From Prorocentrum cordatum (taxonomy: Eukaryota > Sar > Dinophyceae > Prorocentrales > Prorocentraceae), in the NCBI GenBank assembly GCA_963575745.1, contig CAUYUJ010004002.1, positions 501,163 through 565,162 on the forward strand: a DNA stretch of 64,000 nt, written 5' to 3'. The notes beneath the pieces are model-generated. The model did not search any database. It was not told the DNA's origin and saw nothing but the letters and a program-made list of their open reading frames with translations. This document shows, piece by piece, positions 42,966 through 53,740 of the stretch (its first letter is position 1; each line of letters begins with the position of its first letter). The position numbers were made by a program, and so were the translations under genes.

Positions 42966-43195
42966 GGAGGAAGAGGAGGAGGAGGAGGAGGAGGAGGAGG
43001 AGGAGGAGGAGGAGGAGGAGGAGGGAGGAGGAGGAGGAGGAGGAGGAGGAGGGAGGAGGAGGAGGAGGAGGAGGAGGAGGAGGAGGAGGAGGAGGAGGAG
43101 GAGGAGGAGGAGGGAGGAGGAGGAGGAGGAGGAGGAGGAGGAGGAGGAGGAGGAGGAGGAGGAGGAGGAGGAGGAGGAGGAGGAGGAGGAGGAGG
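42966..43195 (+). repeat. GGA trinucleotide array with GGGA punctuation
   Basis: A 230-base near-pure GGA array interrupted at intervals by an extra G (GAGGGAGG). On the other strand it reads as poly-Leu, poly-Ser or poly-Pro depending on frame. Confidence 0.95.
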
Positions 43196-43448
43196 GTCGA
43201 GGGGTCCTGGAAGGTCAGGGCGCGGGTGGGGATGCGCCCCGTGACGCACCCTGCGGGCGAGTACGCCGCCAGAGCAGAGAGCGTCATCGGAGGCGCGCCC
43301 TGGCGCGACGCGTGGGTCAGCAGTGCCCTGCCCTCCTGCGGGCATGCCTCTCGTCCTCGTTCCCTCATTTGTCTGATGTGTTGTTTGTTTCTCTGTCCCT
43401 CTCTCTTCATGTATATATGTGCATATATGTACTAGAAGCACCGCGAGC

Positions 43449-44170
43449 ACTCAGGTTCTAGCTATGCTGGGTAGGCTAACGCATGGAATATCATGTTTGA
43501 CGCGCCTTGCATCCAAGGACTCTCATGGAAGCCCTGCGCAAGCCTCGGAAGAGTTTAGAAAGGAACATGCGGAAACGCAGAAGACAGCAATGTCCTTTAG
43601 GTATTCGACGATTTGGGGCCCTGTAAGGCTTCCTGGGATCTTTCTTGGGTGGGGACGGGGGCCTTAACTGCGGTCTGTTGTGCAAGAATACACAGTGAGC
43701 GAACTTGAAACAAACAGGACAAGTGGGATTTTTTTTCGAAATGCCGTGCCTGGGCTGTGGGTCAGAAGTCTTCTGGATGCATGCCATGGTCTGTTGGGAT
43801 GTTTCTCGGGGCCTTCTTGGCGGCGTCCTGGGGTGATTTTCGGGGCCTGCTAGGGGGCTCCTGGTGCCTCCAGGGAGCCTCCCGGGAGTGTCGGAAGCAT
43901 CTGGGGGGCGCCTCGAGAGCCTTTGAGAGAACCGTGGGGCCATCTTAGGGGCAGAGCGCTCTACAGGCTTGGGGAGGTCCCCGCTTGAGGCTCCCTCCTG
44001 GCGCGCGCGCTCAAGTTCTAGCTATGCTGGACAGGTTAACTCAGGGGATCTCGATTTCTGGCCGCGATTTTCCTCTGAGAACGCGAAAACGGCCCAAGGA
44101 AGTTCCAAGACAGCGTCAGAGAATTCAACACCACTCCCGACAAATCTTCGACGTGTGACCCCGAAATCTT
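43449..44170 (+). repeat. ~555-bp duplicated segment (two diverged copies)
   Basis: GGTTCTAGCTATGCTGGGTA near 43,453 and AGTTCTAGCTATGCTGGACA near 44,010 start similar units. Both continue with AGGTTAAC/AGGCTAACGC and, later, GCGAAAACG/GCGGAAACGC and CAAGACAG/GAAGACAG. Between them lies G-rich GGGGCCT text as at 31 kb. Confidence 0.6.
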
Positions 44171-44269
44171 CATGGGGCTCGGGGTGAAATTCAAAAAAGG
44201 GAACCGCTGGAATTCCCTTTCTTCAAATCGTGTCTACTACCATGTAGTGCGCAGGCCTTGGGAGGGCTT

Positions 44270-44530
44270 AGGAGACCTGCAAGAGTTCCTGGGAGGCAGT
44301 TGCGATGCCTCTCCAGGGCTTTGGGGCCTCCTGGTATTTTATTTGGCTTTTCAAGGGTCTGTCTGGGGTTTGTTGGGGGCCTCTGGGGGATCCTTTAGGC
44401 CTCTCGGGGGCCTCTTGAGGCCTCCTGCTCGGCGATCGATGGTTTCGCCGACGGCTGGTTTTGCCGCCCGGCGAAACCAGCTCCGTCGGCGAAACCAGCT
44501 CCGTCGGCGAAACCAACTGCCGTCGGTGAA
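44270..44530 (+). repeat. G-rich repeat, then 18-bp GGCGAAACCAGCTCCGTC array
   Basis: To 44,425 GGGGCCTC-type words recur. From 44,445 to 44,515 GTCGGCGAAACCAGCTCC repeats three to four times. Confidence 0.75.
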
Positions 44531-44775
44531 ACTGCCCGACCCGACCCGCCCGCTAAGGTCCGCCCGCCCGACACGGCCCGCCCGTTAGGGTTTGCGCATG
44601 CCTCGGTCGAGCGCGCCCTACACTTTCATACCCCGCCCGCCCGACCCGACCCGCCCATCAGGGTCCGGCCGCCCGACCTGACGCGTCCCGCCCACTAGGG
44701 TCTGCCCGCCCTAACCCGACCCGCACGTCAGGGTCCGCCCGCCCGACCCGACCCGTCCCGCCCGCTAGGGTGCCC
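44530..44775 (+). repeat. CCCGACCCG...TAGGGT repeat array
   Basis: Units of about 40 bases contain CCGCCCGCCCGACCCG and end in CTAGGGTC or TCAGGGTC. A single related unit lies at 47,088-47,165. Confidence 0.8.
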
Positions 44776-45050
44776 GGTAGCCCGATGGCCTCACGGCCCT
44801 ACAGCCTTATAGCCCTATAGCCTTCTAGCTCCATAGCCTTATAGCCCCATAGCCCTACGAGCCCTGTGCCCCATATAATCCATGTAACCCAATGGCCCTA
44901 TAGCCTTTTAGCCTTATAGCCCGATAGCCCTATAGCCGTATAACCGTATAGCCGCATAGCCCAATAACCCAATGGCCCAATAGCCCTATAACCCTATAGC
45001 CCTAAACCCCATAGCCTTATAGACCATAGCCGTATAGCCCCATAGCCCCT
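44776..45050 (+). repeat. TATAGCCC array, copy 1
   Basis: Words TATAGCCCTATAGCC, TTATAGCC and CCATAGCC repeat at 8-10-base spacing. The flank on the right (AAATTATGATTGAGCG, then GGTATTATTGGTTT) is similar to the flank of the second array at 62.7 kb. Confidence 0.9.
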
Positions 45051-45059
45051 GCAAAATTA

Positions 45060-46720
45060 TGATTGAGCGTTTCTTCGGTATTATTGGTTTGACCCTCGAT
45101 TTTGAAATCCTGACGAGATCTCAAGTTTTTGAAGGATCCCAGCGTGCGCGTGCGACGACGCGCGCGCGTGCACTTCGCCCCTTTGTTTGCAGGGGGTTCT
45201 TGGAAACTTAGGATCGTGGATCATCGAGCGCGCGCGCAAAACTAATGCAGAGGGCGGTGTGTGGGGGGGGGGGGGGGGGGGGGATGACGGTTGGGCTGGG
45301 GTGGTATGAATTTTATATCTATATATATATATATATAATCGGCGATGGGGCAGAACCATATGCAATTCGCACTGCGAAATGAAATCCCGGGGGGCGGGGC
45401 GAGGGGGACGGGAGGGGAAGGGGGGGGGAGGAGGGCGGGGGCAAAGGCGGGGGGGGGAGTGAGTCTCCACTGCTCGTGCAAACGCCCCACCCACCCACCC
45501 GCAACTTGGTTTGCAAACCCCGTGCGGTGGCGAGTGCGACGAGTGCCCGGCGCTGACTAATGCATCTCTGCGGCCGCGACAGCCCGCGCATGCGCGCGCG
45601 CAGCGGCCAGATAGTTTGCGGCGCGATCGACGCAGCCGCGGCGGCGCTGACCAGCGGGCACATCCCAGCCGGCACTTCACGGCGAGTGGCCGACATGGGC
45701 GGGCCCGGCATCATGGCAACGTCGACGACGCTAGACGCGGCGATGATAGTAGCGATGCTGGCGGCGATGCTGACAGCGACGGCGGCGCGGCCAGCGCGGG
45801 CGCCGATGCTGATCAGATCACGCCGACGACGATGACGGCGTCCTCGCGTCGGTGATGCAGGTTTCGGAAAGAGTTCGACATGCACGCGCGGCCAACTCGC
45901 GAGTCTGGCCCGCATGTCAGTCTTTGACACGGATCGTGCCCCCCCAGCACGCGCGCAAGGGAGGGCGAATGATGTCGGCATGCGGCTCGAGAGGCCCGCT
46001 TGGCAGAATTTTACGAACATGTTGAAACACGTATGGTTGTCCCCATGAATTCGCAAGACGGCGAGCGCACGTTTTTCGTTGTGGGATCACTGATGTTGCG
46101 AAACCACGTGTTGTTCTATGTGTTTGGGGCACTCGGTTGTAGCATCGCTACGGAACGCAAGGCTTCTGACGGAATTCGGCATGCGCGCGCGACGACGCGC
46201 GCGCGTGCACTTCGTCACATCTGTTGCAAGGGATTCTCGCAACGGCACGCGCGCAAAGGCTTCGAACGATTTCGACATGCGCGCGCGAAGCCCGCTTGGC
46301 AGCATTTCCAGCACATGTTGGAAAACGCATGGTTTGCTTAAAATTCGCAAGAACACGCGCACAACCTTTTTATGTATCTTAAGCCCGTGTTGTGAAACCA
46401 TGTTGTTATGACTCATTTGGGCACTCGGCTTTGAAATCGTTACGCAACACATTGTTTTTGACTAAATCCGGCATGCGCGCGCGACGACGCGCGCGCGTGC
46501 ACCCCTTCCGTTGTTTTACAAAAAGGATTCTTGGACACTTTCTTAATGATGGCTGATAAACGAATGCGCGCGCAACGCATGTTTTGCTGATGATGGCGGG
46601 GTGGAACGAAACCACCCCCCTGGGATGGTGCAATTTCGTATTTGGCATGGGCGATGGGGCAGAATCGTATGTAAATTGCGATACGAAAATTGGAACGGAT
46701 AGTCCTTGGGGGGGGGGGGA
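45060..46720 (-). repeat. ~295-bp satellite, array 1 with GCGCGC hairpins
   Basis: Two units are clear: 45,990 and 46,288 both start with GCCCGCTTGGCAG and share AATTCGCAAGA, GAAACCA, GGGCACTCGG and a GC-rich alternating core. The core TGCGCGCGCG-ACGA-CGCGCGCGCG occurs near 46,180 and 46,471, and with one change near 45,147. The segments 45,100-45,440 and 46,450-46,730 also share GCGATGGGGCAGAA followed by a long G run (21 G at 45,263-45,283). The family recurs in the opposite sense at 51.95-52.65 kb. Confidence 0.75.
45448..45990. other. Unassigned GC-rich sequence inside array 1
   Basis: Plus-strand frames at 45,511-45,855 read as Ala-rich text (ASIATIIAASS-type on the minus strand). No family recognised. 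Confidence 0.4.
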
Positions 46721-46734
46721 AAGACTATTTTTTT

Positions 46735-47087
46735 GGACAAAAAAAAATTAGGCGGCGGCGGCGAGCACGGAGCCGCCAGACTGCCGGCCAAGCCCAGACG
46801 ACGGGCGGCGAAGAGGCGGCGAAGAGGCGGCGACGGGGCGGCGACGGCGAGCACGGAACCGCCCGTCGTCTGGGTGCGATTTTTCGATAAACTGCAAGGA
46901 AATCTGCCTCACAAGCTATCCAAGAATCGCGCTCTCGCGTGGGACCTCCTCTCGATTTGCTGAGACGCCGCGCCCTCGACACCCAAGAATCACGCTCTCG
47001 CTTTGGACTTCCTCACTATTTACTTAGGAATCGTGCTGTCGCTCAAAATTTCCCCGCGATGCATGCCAAACTGACGCTTCAATGACC
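46735..47087 (+). repeat. Short direct repeats (AAGAATCGCGCTCTCGC)
   Basis: 46,740-46,860 is a GGCGGCG-rich stretch. From 46,918 AAGAATCGCGCTCTCGC, AAGAATCACGCTCTCGC and GGAATCGTGCTGTCGC occur at about 50-70-base spacing, each followed by a C/T-rich CTTCCTC-type stretch. Confidence 0.65.
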
Positions 47088-47329
47088 CGCCCGCTAGACC
47101 TGGCCGTCTGGGCCCGCCCGACCAAACCATCCGTTAGGGTCCGTCCGCCCGACCGGCCCGTTTAAATCTGCCGCGTGTTTTCCTGCTCCTACCCCTCCTC
47201 CTGCGAATTTCTCGCGAGGGCGGGTATCGAGGGTATAGGGAAAACATGTTGAACGACGAGCGAGAGAATCAGAACGAACAATGATAAAATAATTGATGTC
47301 GCTGTCGTCGTCCTCGCCCACGTCCGGAA

Positions 47330-47640
47330 CCCGTCTGCGACCCGCCCCCGCTAACGGCCCACCCGCGACCCCGCTGCGACCCCCCCGCGACCCGCCCGCG
47401 ACACACCCAAGTTGCTTGCAGCGGGCTCGACCAAACAAAATCGGCGCCCCGGACACACCCGCGCCCCGCCTACTCCCCCACCCGCGACCCGCCAAGGCAA
47501 TTCGGCGCCTGCAGTGGGCTCGTTGTGTAATGTGTGACAAATCGGCGCCTGTGGTGGGGGGGGCTTCCCCAGAGCCTCGCAGACTGCCGACGACTCTTCC
47601 GCCCCCCTGACTCTTATGCGCAGCTGCGGGCGCTATGGCA
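47330..47640 (+). repeat. GCGACCC array with conserved flank, copy 1
   Basis: GCGACCC(C)CCC words at 47,338-47,405, then CGGCGCCTG and GTGGGCTCGTTGT, then GAGCCTCGCAGACTGCCGAC and CTGACTCTTATGCGCAGCTG. The same order is found at 53,190-53,740. Confidence 0.8.
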
Positions 47641-48340
47641 TGCACCTCTTCCTCCGTCCCTACCGCCCTCGCACTCTCCTCTCCCCCCCTCTCGCTCCCT
47701 TGACTCCTCTCTCGTCCGCTCGCCCGCCCGCGCAATGAACGCACGCACGCGAAAGTGCAAGCACATACAAAGCAAGCAATTGTTTGATTCGCAGTATCTC
47801 TCTCCACTCTCCTAAACTCAACATCCTGGCGTCCAACATGACCCTATTTAACGAGATGTCTCTGCGTGTGCTATCATCGGTCTCTGCCCTCTGTCATTCG
47901 TACTAGCTGGTGTGTGTGTTGGTGTGTTCCACGTGCGCGCATGTTATTTTTACATCTACAAATAATGGGCATGTATCTGTGCCACTGTATCGCCCACATG
48001 TCCATCTCTCTTTGAGTCTCGACAATGCGAAGCTAGATGCAGAGCGTGCGCCTTGGAAGGCGGGGTGCCATTCAGCTCCTCGATCTTGCGGACGACCTCG
48101 CGGGCGACGGGTCGCAAACTACTCCTTTAGGCCACATGTTGTCTCTCAACAATAAACGCGGCCATTATTGCCAACATTATTCGTAGTACCTTCCTTCATT
48201 ACGTGTGTGACGCATGCCTCCACTTTAACTGTGAATGGACGGCCATATGTGCGCACGGGTACACCTACAAACATGCGTATGCATGCGAGCTCGTGTTGCG
48301 GCTAGCCCTCCTTTAGGGGCCACCCGACCCGGCGGATGAG
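47641..48340. other. Unassigned, lower-GC sequence
   Basis: C/T-rich to 47,720, then mixed sequence with GTGTGTG near 47,911. No gene recognised. Confidence 0.5.
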
Positions 48341-48477
48341 GTTACTAATCGCCACAACAAATTTGCAGCCCCAACTACCGCCATACTTGTTCAGACGTGC
48401 GGGCGTGATAACCTTACCTGGACGACCACCCTTCGGGTGATAAGGAGGTTGTGGGGGGGGGGCAGAGGGGGTGGAAC

Positions 48478-49180
48478 CAACATCTGACTCAATCGATCTC
48501 AATATCGATCTCACTCAACGGGACACCACGGGGCACCACGGGACACTTGTCGATCTCAATACCGATCTCAATATGGATCTCACTCAACAAGACACCACGG
48601 GACACCACGGGGCACCACGGGACACCGCGGGAAACCTCTCGATCTCACTATCGGTCTCACTATCGATCTCACTATCGATCTCACTCAACAGGACCCCATA
48701 GGGCACCACGGACAAACCACATCGATCTGACCTGTCGATCTCACTATCGATCTCACTTTTTGGGACACCACGGGACACCACAGGACACCTCGGGGCACCA
48801 CATCGATCTCACTATCGATCTCAATATCGATCTCAGTATCGACCTCACTCAACGGGACACCACAGGACACATCGGGACACAACAGGACACCTGTCGATCT
48901 CAATCTCGATCTCACTTTTTGGGACATCACGGGACACCACATGGATCTCAATATCGATCTCACTATGGATCTCAATATCGATCTCACTTAACGGGACACC
49001 ACGGGACATCACGGGCCACCACGGGACACCGCGGGACACCGCGAGCCACCGCCGGACGGACGGACGAACGGGCGGGCGGGGGAGAATCATTTGTCTTGAC
49101 TTCGCCCTAGCAGCGGCGGACACCACGGGACACCACGGGACACCACGGGACACCGCGGGACACCGCGAGACACAGGTGGA
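48478..49180 (+). repeat. Alternating ATCGATCTCA and GGGACACCAC arrays
   Basis: Blocks of ATCGATCTCA(AT/CT) (10-12 bases) alternate with blocks of ACGGGACACC (10 bases). Near the end a ~60-base unit with GGGCGGGCGGGGGAGAATCA and GACTTCGCCCTAGCA occurs twice (49,072 and 49,195). Flanks on both sides share GGGTGATAAGGA(G/A)(G/A)TTGTG (48,436 and 49,427). Confidence 0.9.
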
Positions 49181-49559
49181 CAAACGGACGGACGGGCGGG
49201 CGGGGGAGAATCAGTTGTCTCGACTTCGCCCTAGCAACGGCGGGTTCATTCCTCTCGTGCACCCACGCAGCTTCACCTCGCCCGCACGCACGACACGAAC
49301 GAAACGAACCGATTTCCTGGGTGGGGGTCTCCGTATCACTGCGATCTCACCTGCCAACCTCCGACACAGTTGCTTCAGAACTCGAGCTTCGAGAAACACG
49401 TATACACTTGTCAGGGCATCATTTGGGTGATAAGGAAATTGTGCGGGGGAGACACTATGTTTGATCTGCGTTGGATGCACATGTAAACTCACGAATGGAC
49501 ACACACACACACACACACGTATCGGAACATCAACATGGACCAAAATGTGTTTGTGTCGG

Positions 49560-50560
49560 CTCGCCTTACACTGGTATTGTACGCGTTCTCTCAGCAGCGC
49601 TTATGTAATATTTGCCTGCTCCGCAGGGTGTTGCGCTGTCTTTGTACGGTTGCCTCCCAGGGCTCAGTTTTTGGTATGCAGCCTCGCCTGGCAAATGTTG
49701 CTGACATTCTGACCTACAAGGGGACACATGCTAACTACTATGGCCTCGCCGAGCGCAATTCCTGATAGTACGGCTTCGCAGGGCGCATGTTTTTGGTAGC
49801 AGGGTCTCGGCATAACCATCGGGACATCGAACAAACAACCAAATGGATAATCATATCTAACCTCTCCACCAGTCTCACGATCTGTCGATATCACCATCCT
49901 GCGGTCGCCCTTCCTATCTACCTACGCTCATATGTACAATTGTGGAATCATAGTTATGTAATCGATGTCTGGATGTGCTTGTATGTGCATATTATGTGTA
50001 TATATATATATATATGTGCAGTCATGTTGGGCCTTGAGACATACATGGCTTCGATTGGGTATTACACCAGGTTGTCTACTGTTCTCTTGCTTTCAATGAT
50101 TTGCCCATTTGGCGCTGTTGTCGTTGATGATCATTGGGTTGGTCATCGGTGCCTGCTCTTTTTACATTGCGTTTCATTGCTGTTGCACTGCTCTTGTATG
50201 TCCCACAGGCAGCATTGTGTGTTGTCTGTGCTTGTTTGGCTCACAGGGCGAATTTTGTTTGTGTGTGTGTCGGCCTGCGGTGCACATTGTTTCAACTTTT
50301 CGTGGCACGCAGGGCGCGCTGTTTTGAATGTTGTCCCGCAGGGCTCGTCTTGTTGATAGAAATTATGCGCTCGCAGAGCGCATAGTTTGGGTAGCATGGC
50401 TTGGCCGCGAGAATGTGTTTGCATAGTGGTCTCACATGGCTCATGTTGTTGTATGATGGCTTCGCAGAACATACTGTTTGCTAATATGATATTGCAGAGC
50501 GCATGTTGCTCGCATGACAGCTTCGCATGCACATCGAATGTTTTTAGTTACCATGGCCTC
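49560..50560 (+). repeat. Degenerate ~45-50-bp repeat (GCTTCGCAGGGCGCATGTT)
   Basis: Words such as GGCTTCGCAGGGCGCATG (49,770), CTCGCAGAGCGCATAG (50,370) and TTGCAGAGCGCATGTTG (50,491) recur with TTTTGGTA between. Spacing is irregular and copies are old. Between 49,830 and 50,130 no unit is visible; that part has TATATATA near 50,003. Confidence 0.6.
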
Positions 50561-50574
50561 GCATACCAATCGGG

Positions 50575-51295
50575 TGGGGCACGGAACGGGACAACCTATC
50601 GGGGCAATCGTCGTGACAACCATGGGGACCACCATCGGAACAACCATCGGAACAACCATCGGGACAACTATCTGGACAACCATCGGAAACACCATCGGTA
50701 CAACCATAGAGACCATCATCCGGACAACCAATGGAACAACATATCGGGACAAGCGTCAGGACAACCGTCGGAACAACCATCGGGATAACGAGCGGAACAA
50801 CCATCATAATAATCATTCAGACAACCATCGAGACAACCCATCGGGACACCAATCGGGACAACCTATCGAGGCAATCGTCGTGACAACTATCGGGACAGCC
50901 ATTGGAACAACCATCGGGACAACAATCGGGACAACTATCTGGACAACCATCGGAAGCACCATCGGAACAACCATCGGGACGACCATCGGGACAACTATCG
51001 GGACAACCCATCGGGACACCAATCGGGACAACCTATCGGGGCAATCGTCGTGACAACTATCGGGACAGCCATCGGAACAACCATCGGGACAACAATCGGA
51101 ACAACTATCTGGACAACCATCGGAAACACCATCGGAACAACCATCGAGACAATCATCGGGACAACCATTGGGACAACATATCGGGACAACCGTCAGGACA
51201 ACCGTCGGAAACCCCATCGGGACAACGAGCGGGACAACCGCCAGGACAACCACCAAGATGACCATCGAAACAACCATCGGGCCAGCCTTCCAGAT
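50575..51295 (+). repeat. 12-bp minisatellite (ATCGGGACAACC)
   Basis: About 55-60 units of ATCGGAACAACC/ATCGGGACAACC with larger copies inside (the run from 50,590 resembles those from 50,865 and 51,030). Because 12 is a multiple of 3, all six frames stay open; the plus strand reads TIGTTIGT and the minus strand VVPMVVPM or CPDGCSDG. The open frames are therefore not evidence of a gene. Confidence 0.95.
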
Positions 51296-51770
51296 AACTA
51301 CCAATGACATCATCAAACTAACCATCGAGACAACCATTTGGACAACCTACGGGATGATCCACCTTGAAACAAATTCCAGGCATCATGGGGTAGCAATGCA
51401 GTTGCACATGTCGGAGTATGTTGGTCAGATTCGGGGTATTCTGCTTCCTTGCTGAGACTTCTTAGACTATCTAAGGGCTCTTTTGCTAGGATGTGGGCAC
51501 CCTTGGTTGCCAGGAGCCCCTTAGGAGCCACCTGGGAAACTATTGGGCCCTCCGGGGTTACGCCTTGGAGCGCTCCGAAGTCTGGTTATAAGTACTTGTG
51601 TTGATCCGTTCACCCTCCCCCGCGCTACCTCCCAGTCACCCCCCCCCGTCCCCCCTTCTGGCACGCCCTGTCGCGTCGTCTCTTCGTCAGAGTGAGGGGG
51701 CCGAACGGTCATTCATTGTTCCTGGGTGCGTGGCTGAAGTGCGGATCCGTGGTGAGGATTTTGCTTGTTG
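51296..51770. other. Unassigned sequence
   Basis: No gene recognised. Confidence 0.5.
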
Positions 51771-51785
51771 TTGTTGATGTTGTTC

Positions 51786-51844
<59 letters not shown>

Positions 51845-51846
51845 GA
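51771..51846 (+). repeat. TTG trinucleotide array
   Basis: A near-pure TTG/GTT tract of about 25 triplets. Confidence 0.95.
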
Positions 51847-51949
51847 ACATTATTACTTCTAAAGAATAATTATTGTTGGGGCCCCTGGTGCACGGCCCCC
51901 TCGCCGCGCCTAGGCCGCAGCCATGTTTTCATCATTTTCGTGAGGAAGT

Positions 51950-52650
51950 CTCCGGCAAAACGGGTTGGTCCGGATCCGGTTGTGTTGTTACGGGCGGTTT
52001 TCCCTTGCAAAAAATAAGGCAAAGTGGACATTTCTTGTTCTAACATAACCAAACTTCAAGAATCCCTTGCAAAAAATAAGGTAAAGTGGACATTCGCGCG
52101 CGCAAGACGAAATCCTTCCAAAACCTTAGTGTTCGTAGCGATTTTAACATAAAAACATCAAAAAACCAATGGTTTTTCAAAAAAAATGTCAAAATTTCAT
52201 CCCGCGCGCTCTTGCGGATTCGTAGGAAACCCAACACTTTTTAAACATTTCTGTCAAACGGGCTTTTGCGAGCAACTTTTTCACGTGCTTCGAACTTCTC
52301 CAACAACGGTTGCGCACCTGCCAGGGCCATCATCCCTGTCAAATAATACCATGCGGGACACATTCGTTTTTTCTTCGCGCGCGCACGCCGAAATCTTCAA
52401 AAACCATTGGGTTTCTTAGGAATTTTAGCACCGCGCAACATAAAATCATACGAATCGCACCGTAGGTCCTCGAAAAACATCTGTACGAATTTTCAAAATT
52501 TCTACCCGCGCGCGCTGTCCGAATCCTAAAAAACCAATGGTTTTTCAACATTTATGTTACATGAGCTCGCGCGAGCTACTTTCGCAAGCTCTGTCAACGG
52601 CGCTCGCGCGCCTGCCAGGGGCCACAATCCCTTGCAAAACATACCATGCG
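51950..52650 (+). repeat. ~295-bp satellite, array 2, opposite sense
   Basis: Units begin near 52,001/52,064, 52,330 and 52,627 with CCCTTGCAAAA-type words, then an alternating GCGCGCGC core, ACGAAATC(C)TTC and AAAACC. The reverse complement of 45.99-46.6 kb carries the same order (AGAATCCCTTGCAA, GCGCGCGC, CGTAGCGAT). Inside the first unit a 63-base direct repeat of CCTTGCAAAAAATAAGG occurs. Confidence 0.7.
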
Positions 52651-52699
52651 GGACATACCTCCGACCCGTGCGGCCCATGCTACCACTCAAAATAAGTGT

Positions 52700-52970
52700 C
52701 TTCGCTTGTGTGGTACAGAAACGGAAAAACGTCGTATCAGACGCTAGCGCCTCACCAGCCAAAACAGTCCATATCATTGTAGGACCTACAGACAGTACCG
52801 GCGTCGTACTGGTTTACCGTGGTTTCCTATTCTAGCGTCAGGAACACGTTACCACCAAAAACCAGTACAGGTGTCCAGTGTTGGAACAGGGGGAAAAGTC
52901 GTATACTAAGCTAGCGTCCAGAAAATGTTACCACAACAAGTCACTGTACCCATGCGCCAGTGTAGTAGCC
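52700..52970 (+). repeat. Three degenerate ~85-bp repeats
   Basis: CGTCGTATCAGACGCTAGCG, TTCCTATTCTAGCGTCAGGA and GTATACTAAGCTAGCGTCCA head similar units, each followed by GTTACCACCA/TTACCACAACA-type sequence. Confidence 0.6.
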
Positions 52971-53189
52971 ACGGTCGTCCGCAGGCCACGAAGTGAAGTG
53001 TCCGAACGTCATAGGGCGGGAAGCTGGGTGTGGGTGGTGGCGAAGAGTCGTTTGGAAATGTGGTAGAGCTTGAACCAGCCCCCCCACAAAGTGGGGGTAT
53101 TGGCGGGCGTCGTATGAAAACCCTGGCACTGGTGAGAACGGAGTGTCCCTACGTGCTAGTAATTGTTGTTGTTGTTGTTATCGTCGTCC

Positions 53190-53590
53190 ACGCGCGACCT
53201 GGTCCGCGACCCATCCGCGACCCACCTCGCGACCCACCCGCGACCCACCCCGCGACCCGCTCGCGACCCACCAGCGATCACCCCCGCGACCCACCCGCGA
53301 CCCACCCGCGACCCGCCCGCGACCCACCCTCGACCCACCCGCGACCCACCCGCGACCCGGCCCGCGACCCATCCGCGACCCACCTCGCGACCCACCCGCG
53401 ACCCACCCCGCGACCCAACCGCGACCCACCCACGGTCCACCCCGCGACCCGCTCGCGACCCAGCCGCGACCCAACCGCGACCCACCCTCGACCCACCCGC
53501 GACCCACCCGCGACCCGGCCCGCGACCCACCCGCGACCCACCGTCGACCCACCCGCGACCCACCTGCGACCAAACCCGCGACCCACCTAC
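53190..53590 (+). repeat. 10/11-bp minisatellite (CGCGACCCACC)
   Basis: About 38 units of CGCGACCCACC and variants. The plus strand reads as Pro/Arg/Asp/Thr repeats in every frame and the minus strand as GSRVGRGWVAG. A repeat artefact, not a gene. Confidence 0.95.
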
Positions 53591-53740
53591 ATTGTTCTAC
53601 CAAAAAATCGGCGTCTGCGGCCGGCTCGTTGTATAGCTTGAATTTTTTTGCGCCTGCGGCGGGCTTCTTCAAAGCCTCGCAGACTGCCGACGACCCCGCC
53701 GCCCCCTCACTCTTATCCGCAACTGCTGGGTGCTACGTAT
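53591..53740 (+). repeat. Conserved flank of GCGACCC array, copy 2
   Basis: AAATCGGCGTCTGCGG, CGGGCTTC, AAAGCCTCGCAGACTGCCGA and CTCACTCTTATCCGCAACTG match 47,500-47,640 in order. Confidence 0.8.

Noticed and set aside
44580-44600. Telomere-like TTAGGGTTT
   Set aside because: A single occurrence inside the CCCGACC repeat, with no tandem TTTAGGG.
50575-51295. CRISPR-like regular repeats
   Set aside because: The 12-bp units are contiguous with no unique spacers, and the context is eukaryotic. The same applies to the 50-, 73-, 78- and 102-bp arrays.
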